DNA from: Boswellia sacra
Lineage: Eukaryota > Streptophyta > Magnoliopsida > Sapindales > Burseraceae
Reading direction: 5' to 3'
Assembly (NCBI GenBank): GCA_013180625.2
Contig: SNVD02009675.1
Location: 310,001-374,000 of the forward strand
Length of the DNA: 64,000 nucleotides
Part shown: in pieces, positions 1-10,924 of the stretch
Layout of the letters: every line of letters begins with the position of its first letter
Position numbering within the stretch: position 1 is the stretch's first letter
The notes under the pieces: generated by a model
Databases searched by the model: none
What the model saw: only the letters and a program-made list of their open reading frames with translations
Told to the model about the DNA's origin: nothing
Made by a program: the position numbers and the translations under genes

Positions 1-1029
1 CCAAAACGGACCAACTGCTCCCGATCAGTGAGGCTATGCACGTTCTTCGAGTCCACGGGTAGCTTGAGTACCACTTGCAAGTCGTCTCTCTCTTTCTGAG
101 ATAACAGCGGACGTTTGGTCCAAGGAACTGCAATAAAAACAGAAAAGAATGTCAGTTGATCAAGAGTTGTTATAACAACGGCGGATAGGGTGTCATTATA
201 ATAGGGTACCACAAACACCAAAACGCCTCCTGATCTTCAACTTCTCCCCCTTTGGACGAGCACCTTCTTGGTACTTCCAACCGCCATCACACCAGAATTG
301 CTTATACTTCCATTCTTTCACATGGGAGGGAATGCCAAAAAGGCGGTTGGGGTCATCCGTCTTCCCTCGCTGGGATATATAGTAGTAACCCGTCTTCTCA
401 CCATTCGGTGGGTGAATAGCAAAAATATGCTTAACATGGTTGGTGGTAGGGTCACCAAGGCCGGCGCTTCTGAATAAACTTTGGAAAGCTATCAGAAGCC
501 TCCACCCATTGGCCGACAGTTGGGTAGGAGCGATGCCTATAGCATCGAGTATACGGCAAACATAGTTATCAAAAGGCACCCGGAGACCAGCTCTCAATGG
601 CTCTAGGCTCAAACCAATGACACCTCGTGGTGGCCTACTCCACCGATCACCCTTCCTTGGAAGAAATAGGATGACTGAAGCCGGAATAAGGAAATGGGCT
701 CTATATATCTTTAATCGATCGTCCGGGAGTTGGTTATCAATATGGTCGGCCTCCCACCACTTTTCGACCTCCGGTTCGCTATCCAAGGTGGCAGAGGACG
801 ACCAGTCGCTATCCCCTTCAGTGTCTACCACCTTATGGTTGACAGAATTCTGTCCCAGCTCCCGATCCGGACCGAAGAAGTTTTGATAAAACTCGTTAAC
901 CTCTTTACGGTTGGTCGCCGTATCCTTGTCCCTGGAAGACTGGGTTTGATGACTCGATTCCCCCCGTAGCACTTTCACAGTGGTTTTAACTCTAGCCATC
1001 TGCACAGTCAAAGAGGGGTCGTTAGTCAT
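1..1029 (-). CDS. Antisense extra ORF of the Tat-like element (partial)
   Basis: Exon 2 runs from 1029 to 210 and exon 3 from 127 off the left edge. The 82-bp intron between them has a donor GT at 209-208 and an acceptor AG at 129-128, and the reading frame joins across it. The start chosen is the ATG at 1029 (MTNDPSL), 13 bases after a clean acceptor with a long pyrimidine tract at 1043-1044; an inner ATG at 999 (MARVKTT) is possible. The protein has an acidic, Ser-rich N-terminal part (about residues 30-80), then a domain with PPRGVIGLSLEPLRAGLRVPF-like character around residues 100-180. This resembles the plant 'putative gypsy type transposon / transposase_28' family, whose biochemical role is not established. 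The open frame continues upstream of 1029 only because the minisatellite there happens to be open. Family assignment is from memory of the motif style. Confidence 0.55.
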
Positions 1030-1084
1030 CAAACCAAGTCTACTGAGGGAAGGAAGAGGTGAAAAAAAAAATGCTGGGGGGATT

Positions 1085-1690
1085 ATATTGAAAGTCCGCG
1101 GAAAAACCCCCGAGAAGGAAAAATAAAAGTTTAAAAATCCTCGGAAACACCCCCGCGGAGGAAAAATTATTAAAGTTTGAAAATCTGCGGAAACACCTCT
1201 GCGAAGAAAAAATAAAAGTTTGAAAATACGCGGAAACACCCCCGCGGAGGAAAAATTATTAAAGTTTGAAAATCCACGGAAACACCCCCGCGGAGGAAAA
1301 ATTATTAAAGTTTAAAAATTTGCGGAAACACCCCTACAGAGGAAAAAATTATTAAAGTTTGAAAATTCGCGAAAATACCCCCGCGGAGGAAAAATTATTA
1401 AAGTTTGAAAATCTGCGGAAACACCCCCGTGAAATAAAAAATCAAAGTTTGAAATTTTGCGGAAACACCCCCGCGAAATAAAAATCAAAGTTTGAAATCT
1501 CGCGAAAACACCCCCATAAAATAAAAAAATCAAAGTTTAAAAATTCACAGAAACACCCCTGCAAATCAAATAAAGGTTTGAAATTTCGCAGAAACACCCC
1601 CACGATTTTAAATAAAAGTTTTGAAAATTTTCAATAACACCCCCAAAGTTATAAAATGAAATTTTGAAAATTGCTAGCACGCCCCCGCAC
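1085..1690. repeat. Minisatellite, about 46-48 bp unit, roughly a dozen copies
   Basis: Units share AAAGTTTGAAAAT, then a short variable GCGG, then AACACCCCCGCGG and a GGAAAAATTATT spacer. Later copies (from about 1430) lose the TTATT spacer and become slightly shorter. The array lies in the leader intron of the antisense gene, close to its acceptor, and accounts for the Phe/Arg/Gly-rich reading frames seen on the minus strand. Confidence 0.85.
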
Positions 1691-1719
1691 TTATTCAAAT
1701 TTTCTCCAAGACGTCCTTG

Positions 1720-2440
1720 GGCGTATAACGCTGCATGCCGCATGCAGCGCAGCCCCATCTCCGGGTTTCGCCGCCCCGGCGCCCCCAGCGCCTCGAAGGT
1801 TCACCCCCCGTGCGCCCAGCGCCACGGGAGCTCGCCACCCCCCAGCGCCCAGCGCGCACGCAAGCAGCCTAGCGCCCAGCGCCCAGCACGCACGCGAGCC
1901 GCCTAGCGTGCATGCGAGCAGCCCAGCGCCCACGTGGGTGACCCCAGCGCCCAGCGCCCAGCACGCACGCGAGCAGCCCAGGCGCCCAGCCCTCACCTCG
2001 CTCGCCCCTGCGCACACCAGGCCCTTGCCCAGCAACTCGCCCAGCACTCAGTTCGCCTGCTTCTCCCCAGCGCGCCCAGCGCTCACCTGCCTCTCGCCCC
2101 GCACGCAGCAGGCCTCTCCCTGCGCGCAGCATGCCTCGCATGCGCGTCCAGCTGCTCGCCCGTGCGCTGTGGCCTGCTCGCCCACGCGCTTTGGCCTGCA
2201 CGCTCGCGCGCTGTGTCCTGCTCGCCCGCGCGCTTTGGCCTGCTCGCCCGCGCGCTGTGGCCTGCTCACCCGCGCACTGTGGCCTGCACGCCCGCGCGCT
2301 GTGGCCTGCTCGCCCTCGCGAGCAACACTTGCGTCCAGTGCAGCCCCTGCGTGCGTAGCAGCTCGCCCACGCGGGCTTGCTGTGCACGCCGCTCGCCCAA
2401 GCGAGCTGGATTTCCTCCACACCCGAACTCACCCCTGAAT
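1720..2440. repeat. GC-rich low-complexity block with a 22-bp minisatellite
   Basis: This is an island of very high GC in an AT-rich window. The left half is built of CCCAGCGC and GCACGCGAGC motifs. Seven 22-bp units (GCGCTGTGGCCTGCTCGCCC plus two bases) run in register from 2164 to 2317. Because 22 is not a multiple of three, the long open frames on both strands here (Ala/Arg/Pro-rich) are by-products of GC content. It lies in the predicted leader intron of the antisense gene. Confidence 0.8.
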
Positions 2441-2601
2441 CTCTTCTTCCTTCATGCCCGAATACACATGCATGTGTCTTCTTCTTTCACACACAATCAC
2501 ATACACACACATAGGGCATAATCCATACAAGAATTTTTGCATTGAAAAATTAAACCTAATCCATGCATTCTAAAGTATATAAAGAAAAAAAAAGTACTTA
2601 C

Positions 2602-2700
2602 TTGTGACGGTCGAAAAATTCTGGCTCAGATTGAAGAGTCCTGTTTGCTGGGATCACTTGCACTGCTTGCCTCCCGGGTGCTCTCTCCTATTTTTGAGTA
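2602..2700 (-). other. 5' leader exon of the antisense ORF and its intron donor
   Basis: On the minus strand a non-coding leader would begin about 30 bases after the TATA box and end at 2602, where the sequence reads CAA then GTAAGTAC, a near-perfect donor (GT at 2601-2600). The matching acceptor is at 1043-1044, giving an intron of about 1.56 kb (1043-2601). That intron contains both minisatellite blocks. The leader is inferred from splice consensus only. Confidence 0.45.
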
Positions 2701-2725
2701 AACCCTACTCCCCAACACTTGTGTC

Positions 2726-2735
2726 TTATATAGAG
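2726..2735 (-). promoter_or_regulatory. TATA box for the antisense gene
   Basis: The minus strand reads TCTATATAAG here, about 125 bases before the predicted leader donor. It lies inside the element, upstream of the plus-strand LTR, so the antisense gene appears to have its own promoter and not an LTR promoter. Confidence 0.5.
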
Positions 2736-2861
2736 CACCAATTTAGGGTTTAATGAATCACATCTTTGGGCTGGCCCCCTCAACACATTTAATTTATAGC
2801 TCAGAACAACTAAATAGTCCCTACGCCGACCCATTGGTCAACTTGGGCCTGAGGGGACTAC

Positions 2862-3282
2862 TGTTATAGCCATAATAATATTGGGCCTCAATTATTTCTA
2901 ATTCAGTAAGCCCATTACTGAAGCCCATTATCTGGGCCTAGTTATTTGTAAATACAGTAAGCCCATTATTGAAGCCTATTATCTGGGCCTATTATCTGGG
3001 TCCTACAATGGCCCATCCTGACTACTATATAAACCCTCCGGATTATTGCTCAAGAGATGCACACTTTTCTGAACTCATTCTCTCTCTAGATTTCCTTTAT
3101 TTTTGAGAGCTTCTCTCTCTAGGAAATTCTCCCAAAAAATTTCGGAGTGCCGGAAACTGACTTGAGCGTCGGAAGGTCTTCGCCGGCACCCCTGACTGTT
3201 TATCTTTGCTCGCAGGACCGGACCCGACGTACGACCCGAGCTCCGACCCGCTTTCCTGCCGTTAGGAAATTGTGCATCAACA
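2862..3282 (+). repeat. LTR (probable 3' LTR) of the Tat-like element
   Basis: It starts TGTTATAGCC and ends TGCATCAACA (TG...CA), 421 bp. It has a TATA box (TATATAAA) at 3026-3033 and short internal repeats of a CCCATTATCTGGGCC type at about 2900-3000. No second copy lies in the window, so the ends rest on TG...CA and the adjacent purine tract. A target duplication cannot be tested from here. Confidence 0.6.
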
Positions 3283-5286
3283 TATAAAAATCGTAAATAT
3301 GATTTTTTTTTATTAACTTACGATTTTTATATTTGTTATATGCTACATTATAACTGTTATATGGGTAAAGTAACTATACTACAACAGAACTCATGTCTAT
3401 ATTATAATATTAGTTTACGGTAAAAGATATATAGACACCCCATAAAGTATCAAATGTACAGTACTACTGCCCTCAATTGGATGGTCACGCGGACACCCTT
3501 GTTTTAACAGCCGCTTGAGGAATCTCTATTTAATACCAAATCTTATGCGCAAAATAATTTTCCCCAAATTGGTTTCCATATAATAAATTTATACATATAT
3601 TATTGGAATAAATATAATTATAAAATATTATGATTGAACAAATTAATTTTCATATTCTCTATCTCTCTTCCTTTACATAAATGTAGAAACATAACTAGTA
3701 ATAACAAATACTACATTGACAAAATCTATATGCCAAGTTTGTTTACAAAATTGATGTTGTATCAAGTAAATAAAAGATAAATAGAAGAAAGTCAATGCAA
3801 TAAATATTGATGAATAACATTGTATTGAATGAGTAATGCTAAAATAATTTTATAAATAAACTTTATAAATATAGCATTATTTGACCAATAATTACAAATT
3901 GTTTAAGAATGACAAAATGAACTGTGGATTAGAGATCCGTGGGAATCAAACTCTATTAGGATGAGTGTGGGGGCATTTTTTATGGGGATGGGCGCAGGGG
4001 TGGAGTAAAAATTTATTCCCAACATTATGGTGCTGGTCAAATATGCTTATCAATTTGGATACAGAGAAATTTGTAGAAGCATCTGTTGCCAAATACAAAT
4101 TACCTCCATATATATATACCTAGCTGCTGCTTGATTTGAGTAAAAGGTCTGCTGCCAGTGCCACCACCTTATTATTTTTATATTTGTATATAGCGTGATC
4201 AGCAGGAAAGAGCTGAAGAAAGTGTATGAATATATGGGTTCAATTAGCGCTGGCAAACCCTGGTTAATTGGCGAGTTTGGCGTAAGTGCGCTTGGCCATG
4301 CAATAGTGCGATCTTGTTCAATTAGCCATGCACGTGTGTTATAATAATAAAAAAAAACTATTCAGGTGTACTTATTATTCTCTCTATTAATATTAATTTG
4401 ATAACTTAAAAATTTTGGAGTTTTATTAAATATCCTCATATATATGATGTGGAGCTCATGTTGTGGAAAAATTAAATAGAGTACTGGATGCATCAAGATT
4501 CAAGAGCTTTGATATCCATTGTTACCAGCATCATATATCTTGGTAGGGAAGAAGAAGCAAGCTTAAACAATGGAGATAGTAAAAGATGTGATTAAATAAC
4601 ATGAAAGTAGGAAAGTAATTAGAAGTGAAGAAACACAGCAAGTGAGGCGGATAGAAATTCTATTCGACGTCAGCATTCGGCTGCAGTATATCTCATTTTC
4701 AAAAGGGTAATTTCTATTCATAGAGCGCCTCGCTTCAAAAATCTTTTTTCACGAGCATCAAAATGCGGCAAGTGTAGATGCTAACAAGAGAAACAGGCCG
4801 GGGTGAAATAAAAATCTACCCCTTTATAAAATTAATTCCTTCTTACAGGTGATGTTGGGGATATTTTGATTTCATTATGGATCTCATGTCAGACTTATTT
4901 CAAACTCTATTTGCTCTTTATTTCTATTCTTTTACAACCCTAGGGGCTAGTCTCTTGTTCATTGAAACTCAAAAGTATATAAAATTGAAGTGTTAATAAT
5001 ATTAGTAATACTACCTACATATACAACCAATTCATAAAATTCTTGGAAGGATAAAAATTACAAATAACTAAATAAAATATATTTTAATACATGATAGTTA
5101 ATAACCATTTATTCAATGATATTGTATTGTTTTAGGTTATTTATATGGACTGGTTGTATATGTTAATATACGTAATATTACTAGTTTTACAGTGAAAACA
5201 AATCCAAACCCAGAATATGTGCAGTAATATCTGCATAACACAAGGATCTTATAAGATTTAATGATCAAATCAGTGGCTGATTTAGA
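3283..5286. other. AT-rich flank; right part is the 3' flank of the duplicated helicase unit
   Basis: No gene is supported in 3283-5286. A perfect 15-bp inverted repeat lies at 3282-3296 and 3318-3332. From about 4030 the sequence resembles the flanks downstream of helicase copies 2 (about 18540) and 3 (about 45480): shared stretches include CAAATATGCTTA, CAATTTGGATACA and a GAGCTGAAGAAAG-like block. So the duplicated segment includes roughly 1.2 kb beyond the stop codon. Confidence 0.6.
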
Positions 5287-8200
5287 TTAGAAATCGGAGG
5301 GTCGACCGCATCCCTGCAGCGTGAATCCTCTGGTTCCATCAGGCATTCTAGGGCCAACAGGTGGCTTCGAAGAGTCATGGACATGACTGGAGGATGTAGA
5401 ACCATGTTCTGAAATAGACCAAATAATATATTAATGAAACAACGAAAAACATAACAAAAGAAGTTAATGCAGCGGTTAGTTTAAATACCCAGCTCAACTG
5501 CGCTGCAGTGTCGTTTTCTCCATGATAGTCCCTGGATTCGACCTTTCTCCCCTTTTTTCCCCTTTGATACATGCAATTATTAAAAAGCTTATCAGGAAAT
5601 TGTAAAAATGCATTTAAACTCTTAACAACATCAAAATTAAAGAAACTAGAAAACTCTTTTCCAATTAGTTCAATTGACATTATTTTAATTTACAATACCA
5701 TAAACAGTAGAGTATACCATGTAATTAGAACATTACCTCTTCATCAGGCGTATCATCCAATTTATCAAACTCTTTCTTGGCCTCTAAGTCTAATATCTCT
5801 TTAGCCAAATCCTTGTCTTCATCAGCATGAAAGAAACATTGACGAGCCATAGCATCATAGACTAGAATAACCCAAACCGATTCACTACTAGTTAAGGTTC
5901 TCTCATTCCCCAAAATCCAAAGGCAGTGCCTAGAGTTTGTTGCAGGGGAAGTAGTTATTCATCAGAAACATTAGAAATATTATATATATAGTGAGGGCTG
6001 AGATCTTTTAACATAAATTTTTTAACAGAAAACCACTCATTAATTTATGATTATTGATCTACATAATCCAATGATTGATATAATTGATGCGTTGACAATA
6101 CTTTTGACTTTAGATTTCAAGTATTAGATGTTGTGAGATAAATAGTTTTCATAAATTTTTGTCAATAAGTTACGCAAAAAATATGTATTCAAAGATCCCT
6201 CCCAATATATAGATAAATAGATTTTAAAGGAGTATACCTAGCCCTGGTAAGAGCAACATTGACCCTCTGAGGGTTGGATAAGAATCCGATTGATCCACCA
6301 CCGTTGCATCTAACTGTGGATATTATTATGATGTCTTCTTCACCGCCTTGGAACCCATCAACCGACTTCACCTCAACAGTGAACCCATCATTGTTCTTAT
6401 ACCTGCATCCAATTATTTTCTGAATTGCCACTACTTGAGCATTATAAGGGGACACTATCCCGATGCTGAGTTTCTCTCTAGAGCCAATCCAAGCTGCATA
6501 ATAAAGAATGCTAATGATAAACTAAAGGTCATCATCATTGTGCCCCTAAATTTTGCATATTTTCTCATAAGGGGCTGCTCTCAAGACTTCGGGCGAGTAC
6601 TTTTAGGGGTGAAAATGAAGATAATGAAATGAAACGGTAATACAGATACGACTATCTATAACGCGTACCTTTGTATAACTTCTGCAGCATTTTCAGCACC
6701 GCGGATACCTCAACCATATTTCTATAGCTATGGTTAACGAACTCTTCCCTTCCACCAGATATATTAATGAAAGCATAGGGACCAAAAATTGGGCCAGGTA
6801 AATAGTGCTTTCCATAGCTTTCTAGTTCAACAATTGGAGAATCTAAGATCTTGTTTTGATAAAAATGCGAATTCGGGAAGAAGCTAATTGATGGATGCAT
6901 TCTGTATTGTATATTAAGCAAGTGTTTTGAGTGACCCAATAAACTCAACCTCTCAAATAAACTTCTCCCAAAATCAGCTTCAACTGAAACCTTCCATTTG
7001 AAAAAAAAAAATTGATTAAGAAGCAAATTTCAAATGAGTTAATTTTACCGAATATTTTGTGTTTAAAAAGTATCTCAAAGTGAATCGAAAATTGAGTTAA
7101 AAAATCATTAATCCTTTTTTAACTTTTTCAAAAGTAACCAAAAACATGGATCTTTATTGACGTATTTACCATCAATATAAAATTATTGGATAGAATTGGT
7201 TAACAGTTTGTTTTAACTTTACAATTTTTCTTCAGCAAATGACTTTGACAAAATCCATTAGTAGGATAATCTTTGATAACTTCTAAACAATTCAAGATGA
7301 ATATCCGTTGAAGCTGATTTTCTGCCTGATATTCAGACAAATGTAAGATACATACCCAATTAAATTTTCTGAAAATCAATTGCATAAAAACTCAGCATAT
7401 GCGAATATAGAATGTACTTAGAGCAAAAGAGAGGAGAAAATACCAAGGAAACAATAGCAAGAATGTGCAAATAAATCAACTCACATTGCTCGCAACAGTT
7501 GCTGGTAACTGACACTCATCACCGATAAGAATGGCATGCTTTATGCCCGGGAGTTGCAGAGGTATGGTCGACTCACACTCTTTTAATTGTGCGGCTTCAT
7601 CAATAACCAGGAACCTCAGTGGTTCCATTTCCACTGAGTGCATATTATATGAACTACAGCAAGTGCAAAAAAACAGAGAAGCATTTTTTAAACAGAACTC
7701 CTTTATTGAGTCTTTGCTGCTTGAACTAGGAAGCTCAAGCCTACTAAAGGAAGTGCGAAGAACCCTTAAACGAGAATGACATTCACTTCTAGTCTTTTGC
7801 AACAAGTACTTATTCCAATCCACAATGTCCTGATACAAATCTTCAGATACTGAGAGTGAAAAAAGCTCCTCCAGCTCCTCAGAAACCATGGTGTCTTGAA
7901 ACAGTAAAGTTTCAAATGAATCAAGTAAAGAAGCAACGGCTAACATGTTTTGAAAATTATTCTCTGAGATAAAATTTTTGGATATATGAGTGCAGAAGAT
8001 CAAAATACAATGCCTAAGAGCAGCTGCAGTACATATGAATCTTTCTCTCACAAATTCAAGAAATGACTTGCCTTCCCAATTGCCGCATTTTTGCTTTTTT
8101 CTTTTATTTTTGTTAGAACTTTCTCTCTTCCTCAATTCTATTTCCAAAAAAGTAAGATACCGAAAAACAGAATCTTCTAGTAAATCTATCATGGAGTCAA

Positions 8201-10655
8201 AGCAATGTCTCCAACCAGTCAGCGGATCAAAGCACTCTGCAAGCAGTTTAATGCGATAGTCCAGAAATATCTCTTGATTTTTTGGACCAACTTTCAGTCG
8301 CTCCTCATTGCCAAATAAAAGGATTTCTCCCAGTGGACAAAATTGAGTGTTACTTACAGAATATGTTTCAGAGTATTCTTTCACCAGCTTCAGAACACGA
8401 GAGGCCAATTCAGTAATTGCAACATTTGTGGGGGCACAGGCAAGCGTTCTGCATTCCATTCTTAAGAGGGCCAAGAGAAGCATACTAACAGTTTTAGTTT
8501 TGCCCGTCCCTGGTGGCCCCCAAATAAGCTCAACGGAAGACTTGTGGTCACAGTGAACTCTGCTAAGACAAGCCAAAACAGCGCTTAATTGTGAATCATC
8601 TAATGTGCACAACAATTTAGGACTAAACCTCTCGTCCCAGATATCCTTGCTCTGCTGAATAAGACAGAGCTCACAGTTTTCCTCAACCTGTCATTTAAAA
8701 TTAGAACTTAAAACTGTTAAATCTCAAAACAACTTCTAATGCATAAAGAATTGCCATTATTTTCAGACCCTTACCACTGAATCAGTGCATAAAACTTGCT
8801 TAATGATGTTCAAATTTCGAGACATGTGCAATGAATTCCATACTCTTCTGTTAGGTAGTATATTCGTCAAAAAAATCACAAACAGTGATTTCTTCATATT
8901 CTTACCAATTTTGATGTCTTTTGCGGCCTGGACTTTAAAGGTGGCAGTAGTAGAGTTATCATTTTCATCATCTAGGATCCTGACCACAGATACACATGTC
9001 CAGATCATCCCCACCCTTTGCAGATCAGAAACAGTTTGGAGCCTAACATTTGCCAAAACTAAAATATCTCCTGGTAATGTTTTGTGAGGCTCCTTGCCAA
9101 TGTTACTATTATTGTCGCTCCATTTATCCACCTTAATTTCGTATAACTTTTCTCCATATTGCTTGGACACCTCAAAACCAATCACTTCAGCAAAAGGTGC
9201 GTTTGAAATACCCTCCATGCCTGAAAGCAGCTGTGCTCGTGTTTCTTCCAACAAAGGGTAAATATAAGAACCAAAATACTGCTTAACAGACCGAAATGAT
9301 GCCGGAATTTTTTCCACCTAAAATGAATGATCAAACATTGGCAACAGAAAAAATCTATGTGAATAACACTATGTGCCTTTATAACACAACTTTTGATGGT
9401 AGGTTATGAGAATAACGTATTAGCCAACTTTAAGCTAGAGACTCGTTAATGTGAAAACATTCACAGGTAAGAGAAGCATCATCCGGAACTTACTAGGCCT
9501 ATCCGATTACCAATTGAAGAAAATGAACATCAAAAGCTAGTCAATTTGAGGAATACATTTCAAGTGCCGGAAAAATGTTCATAATGCATGTCAGGACTTG
9601 TCTACATACTAAATGTACCAGTTAAAACCACAAAAAAGGTTACTAGCTAACCAAGCTAGTTGGTTATACATACTATGCTTATCTCTATAAGAAGATCCAG
9701 GCGTATGTATAATGTAAAAAGGCTAATCTATTATGTCCAGCGACGAACAATTTTATAAACACGAAAAAATCTTTAATCATCCAATGTGGAATCGTTGGAC
9801 TCAGTACCAATGCTGGTTGGTTTGAGGAAAACAAAAAGTGAAAGAAAGGAAATATAGCTTGAAAGGAAAAAGTAGAGGGAAAGGAAAAAGATTGTTCAGT
9901 TTCATTAATTGGTCAAACTATGGAATCTTGGATAGAAAAAATTACTTACATATTAATTAGACCTCCAAGGTAAAAATATTTTATATTTATTAGTGAATAA
10001 ATTTTTTTAATTAAAATTATTTTTTATAATTCAACTTAATAGATATATGTCTTAAATTAAAAGCAATTATGTCTTAAATTAATTTTTAATTTATATAATT
10101 ATTTTAATAAGGATATTTATAATTTATAAAAAATTATAAGACCATTTTAAAAAGTAATATTTAATAAGTCGAGAAAACCAAGTTTTCTTCCGATTGACGG
10201 AGGAAATCCACTTATTAAGATTAGAGAAATTGGATCGATGGAATCCAATTTCTAGTCAAAAAGCCCAAGTAGATTAAGTTAATCAACCCAAATATCATAA
10301 CTCCGAAAAAAAAAAAAAAACCTCATAATCTACATTTAGAAGATATATATAAAACATAACTTGTAAGATATATGGTTATAAGTTTATAAAAATCATGTGG
10401 GGAAGGATGACAACATATAAGAGTTCATCCGTATTTAAGATAAACAAATAAGGGAGGTGTAATAGAAAAATTAACCAAATAATATTATATTCAAAAAGCT
10501 GCAAGTAATGAAGAGGACGAGAGAGAAGAGCAAACCTTATCCTTATATAAGTTTTGATCGAAAATGTCGTCGAGAGACCATGAAAACACAATATTTGCGA
10601 AGCCAACAGGGCCATTTAGAGCTGCCTGCTTCTTGCTACAACCTACACTTCCCAT
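5287..10655 (-). CDS. SEN1/MAA3-like superfamily 1 helicase, copy 1 (8 exons, intact)
   Basis: Coding exons, minus strand: 10655-10536, 9317-8775, 8687-7485, 6990-6669, 6493-6238, 5929-5737, 5561-5489, 5408-5287 (stop TAA). All introns are GT-AG, phases agree, and the total is 943 codons. The start is the ATG at 10655: an upstream in-frame ATG (10688) is absent from copy 3. Exon 1 carries [17 protein letters not shown], followed by VEKIP in exon 2, the N-terminal signature of Arabidopsis SEN1-related proteins. Helicase motifs: Walker A GPPGTGKT (about residues 278-285), Ia [11 protein letters not shown], Walker B LVIDEAAQ (about 581), [10 protein letters not shown] (about 610), [36 protein letters not shown]. 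Exons 7-8 encode a Lys/Gly- then Pro-rich tail ([15 protein letters not shown]). The family is UPF1-like and ATP-dependent on RNA or RNA-DNA; the substrate of this member is unknown. Confidence 0.85.
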
Positions 10656-10924
10656 TGTTAATTTCCGTTCACAGAACTGTATTATCAACTATTGATTGCA
10701 CTTCAACGTGCCTTCAAAACCCAAAAAAAAAAAAAAAAAATTGTGGTACTGGAATTATGACTTAACTAGAAAGTAAGTCCGTTCCCTAGAATGAAGTCAA
10801 TGAGGAATCTAATGAAGACTGCAGGACGGAGCTACGTTGTGTGGCAGGTGGGGGCTGTTGACCCCACTGAATGAAGAATCTCCACTAAAATTTCCTTGCA
10901 CATGCATCAGTTTTTTAAAGGGTT
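10656..10924 (-). promoter_or_regulatory. 5' flank of helicase copy 1, conserved with copies 2 and 3
   Basis: About 130 bases upstream of the start codon (10656-10800) keep recognisable similarity to 44253-44400 (copy 2) and 53392-53540 (copy 3), for example CAACTATTGATT, GTACTGGAATTAT and AGTAAGTC. No TATA box is evident, and no transcription start can be fixed from sequence alone. An A-rich run lies at 10722-10740. Confidence 0.45.

Larger units (their letters stand above)
1..3282 (+). mobile_element. 3' end of a Ty3/gypsy retrotransposon, probably Tat lineage
   Basis: Three things are seen: a terminal repeat-like block ending in TGCATCAACA at 3282, a purine-rich stretch GAGGGGAC at 2851-2858 just before a TGTTATAG start at 2862, and a minus-strand gene facing away from that block. 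Known of the family: Tat-lineage Ty3/gypsy elements of plants often carry an extra open reading frame between pol and the 3' LTR, sometimes antisense, with transposase_28 or plant-mobile-domain similarity. The arrangement here fits that. The gag-pol part and 5' LTR would lie left of the window, so the lineage is inferred from layout and not from a polymerase sequence. A solo LTR beside an unrelated gene is the alternative. Confidence 0.6.

Noticed and set aside
1085..1690. CRISPR-like regular repeats
   Set aside because: Unit and 'spacer' vary together and the context is a plant nuclear retroelement; this is a minisatellite.
1671..2438. Long Ala/Pro/Arg-rich open frames on both strands
   Set aside because: They sit in a GC-rich tandem repeat whose 22-bp unit is not a multiple of three; open frames exist in several phases on both strands with no domain or start context.
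4050..4256. Minus-strand 68-codon ORF
   Set aside because: It lies in the non-coding flank shared by the helicase units, where the other copies do not keep the frame.
8785..9087. Plus-strand ORFs opposite helicase exons (also 7531-8556, 48302-49435, 49577-49879)
   Set aside because: They mirror conserved minus-strand coding exons with known helicase motifs and have no independent support.
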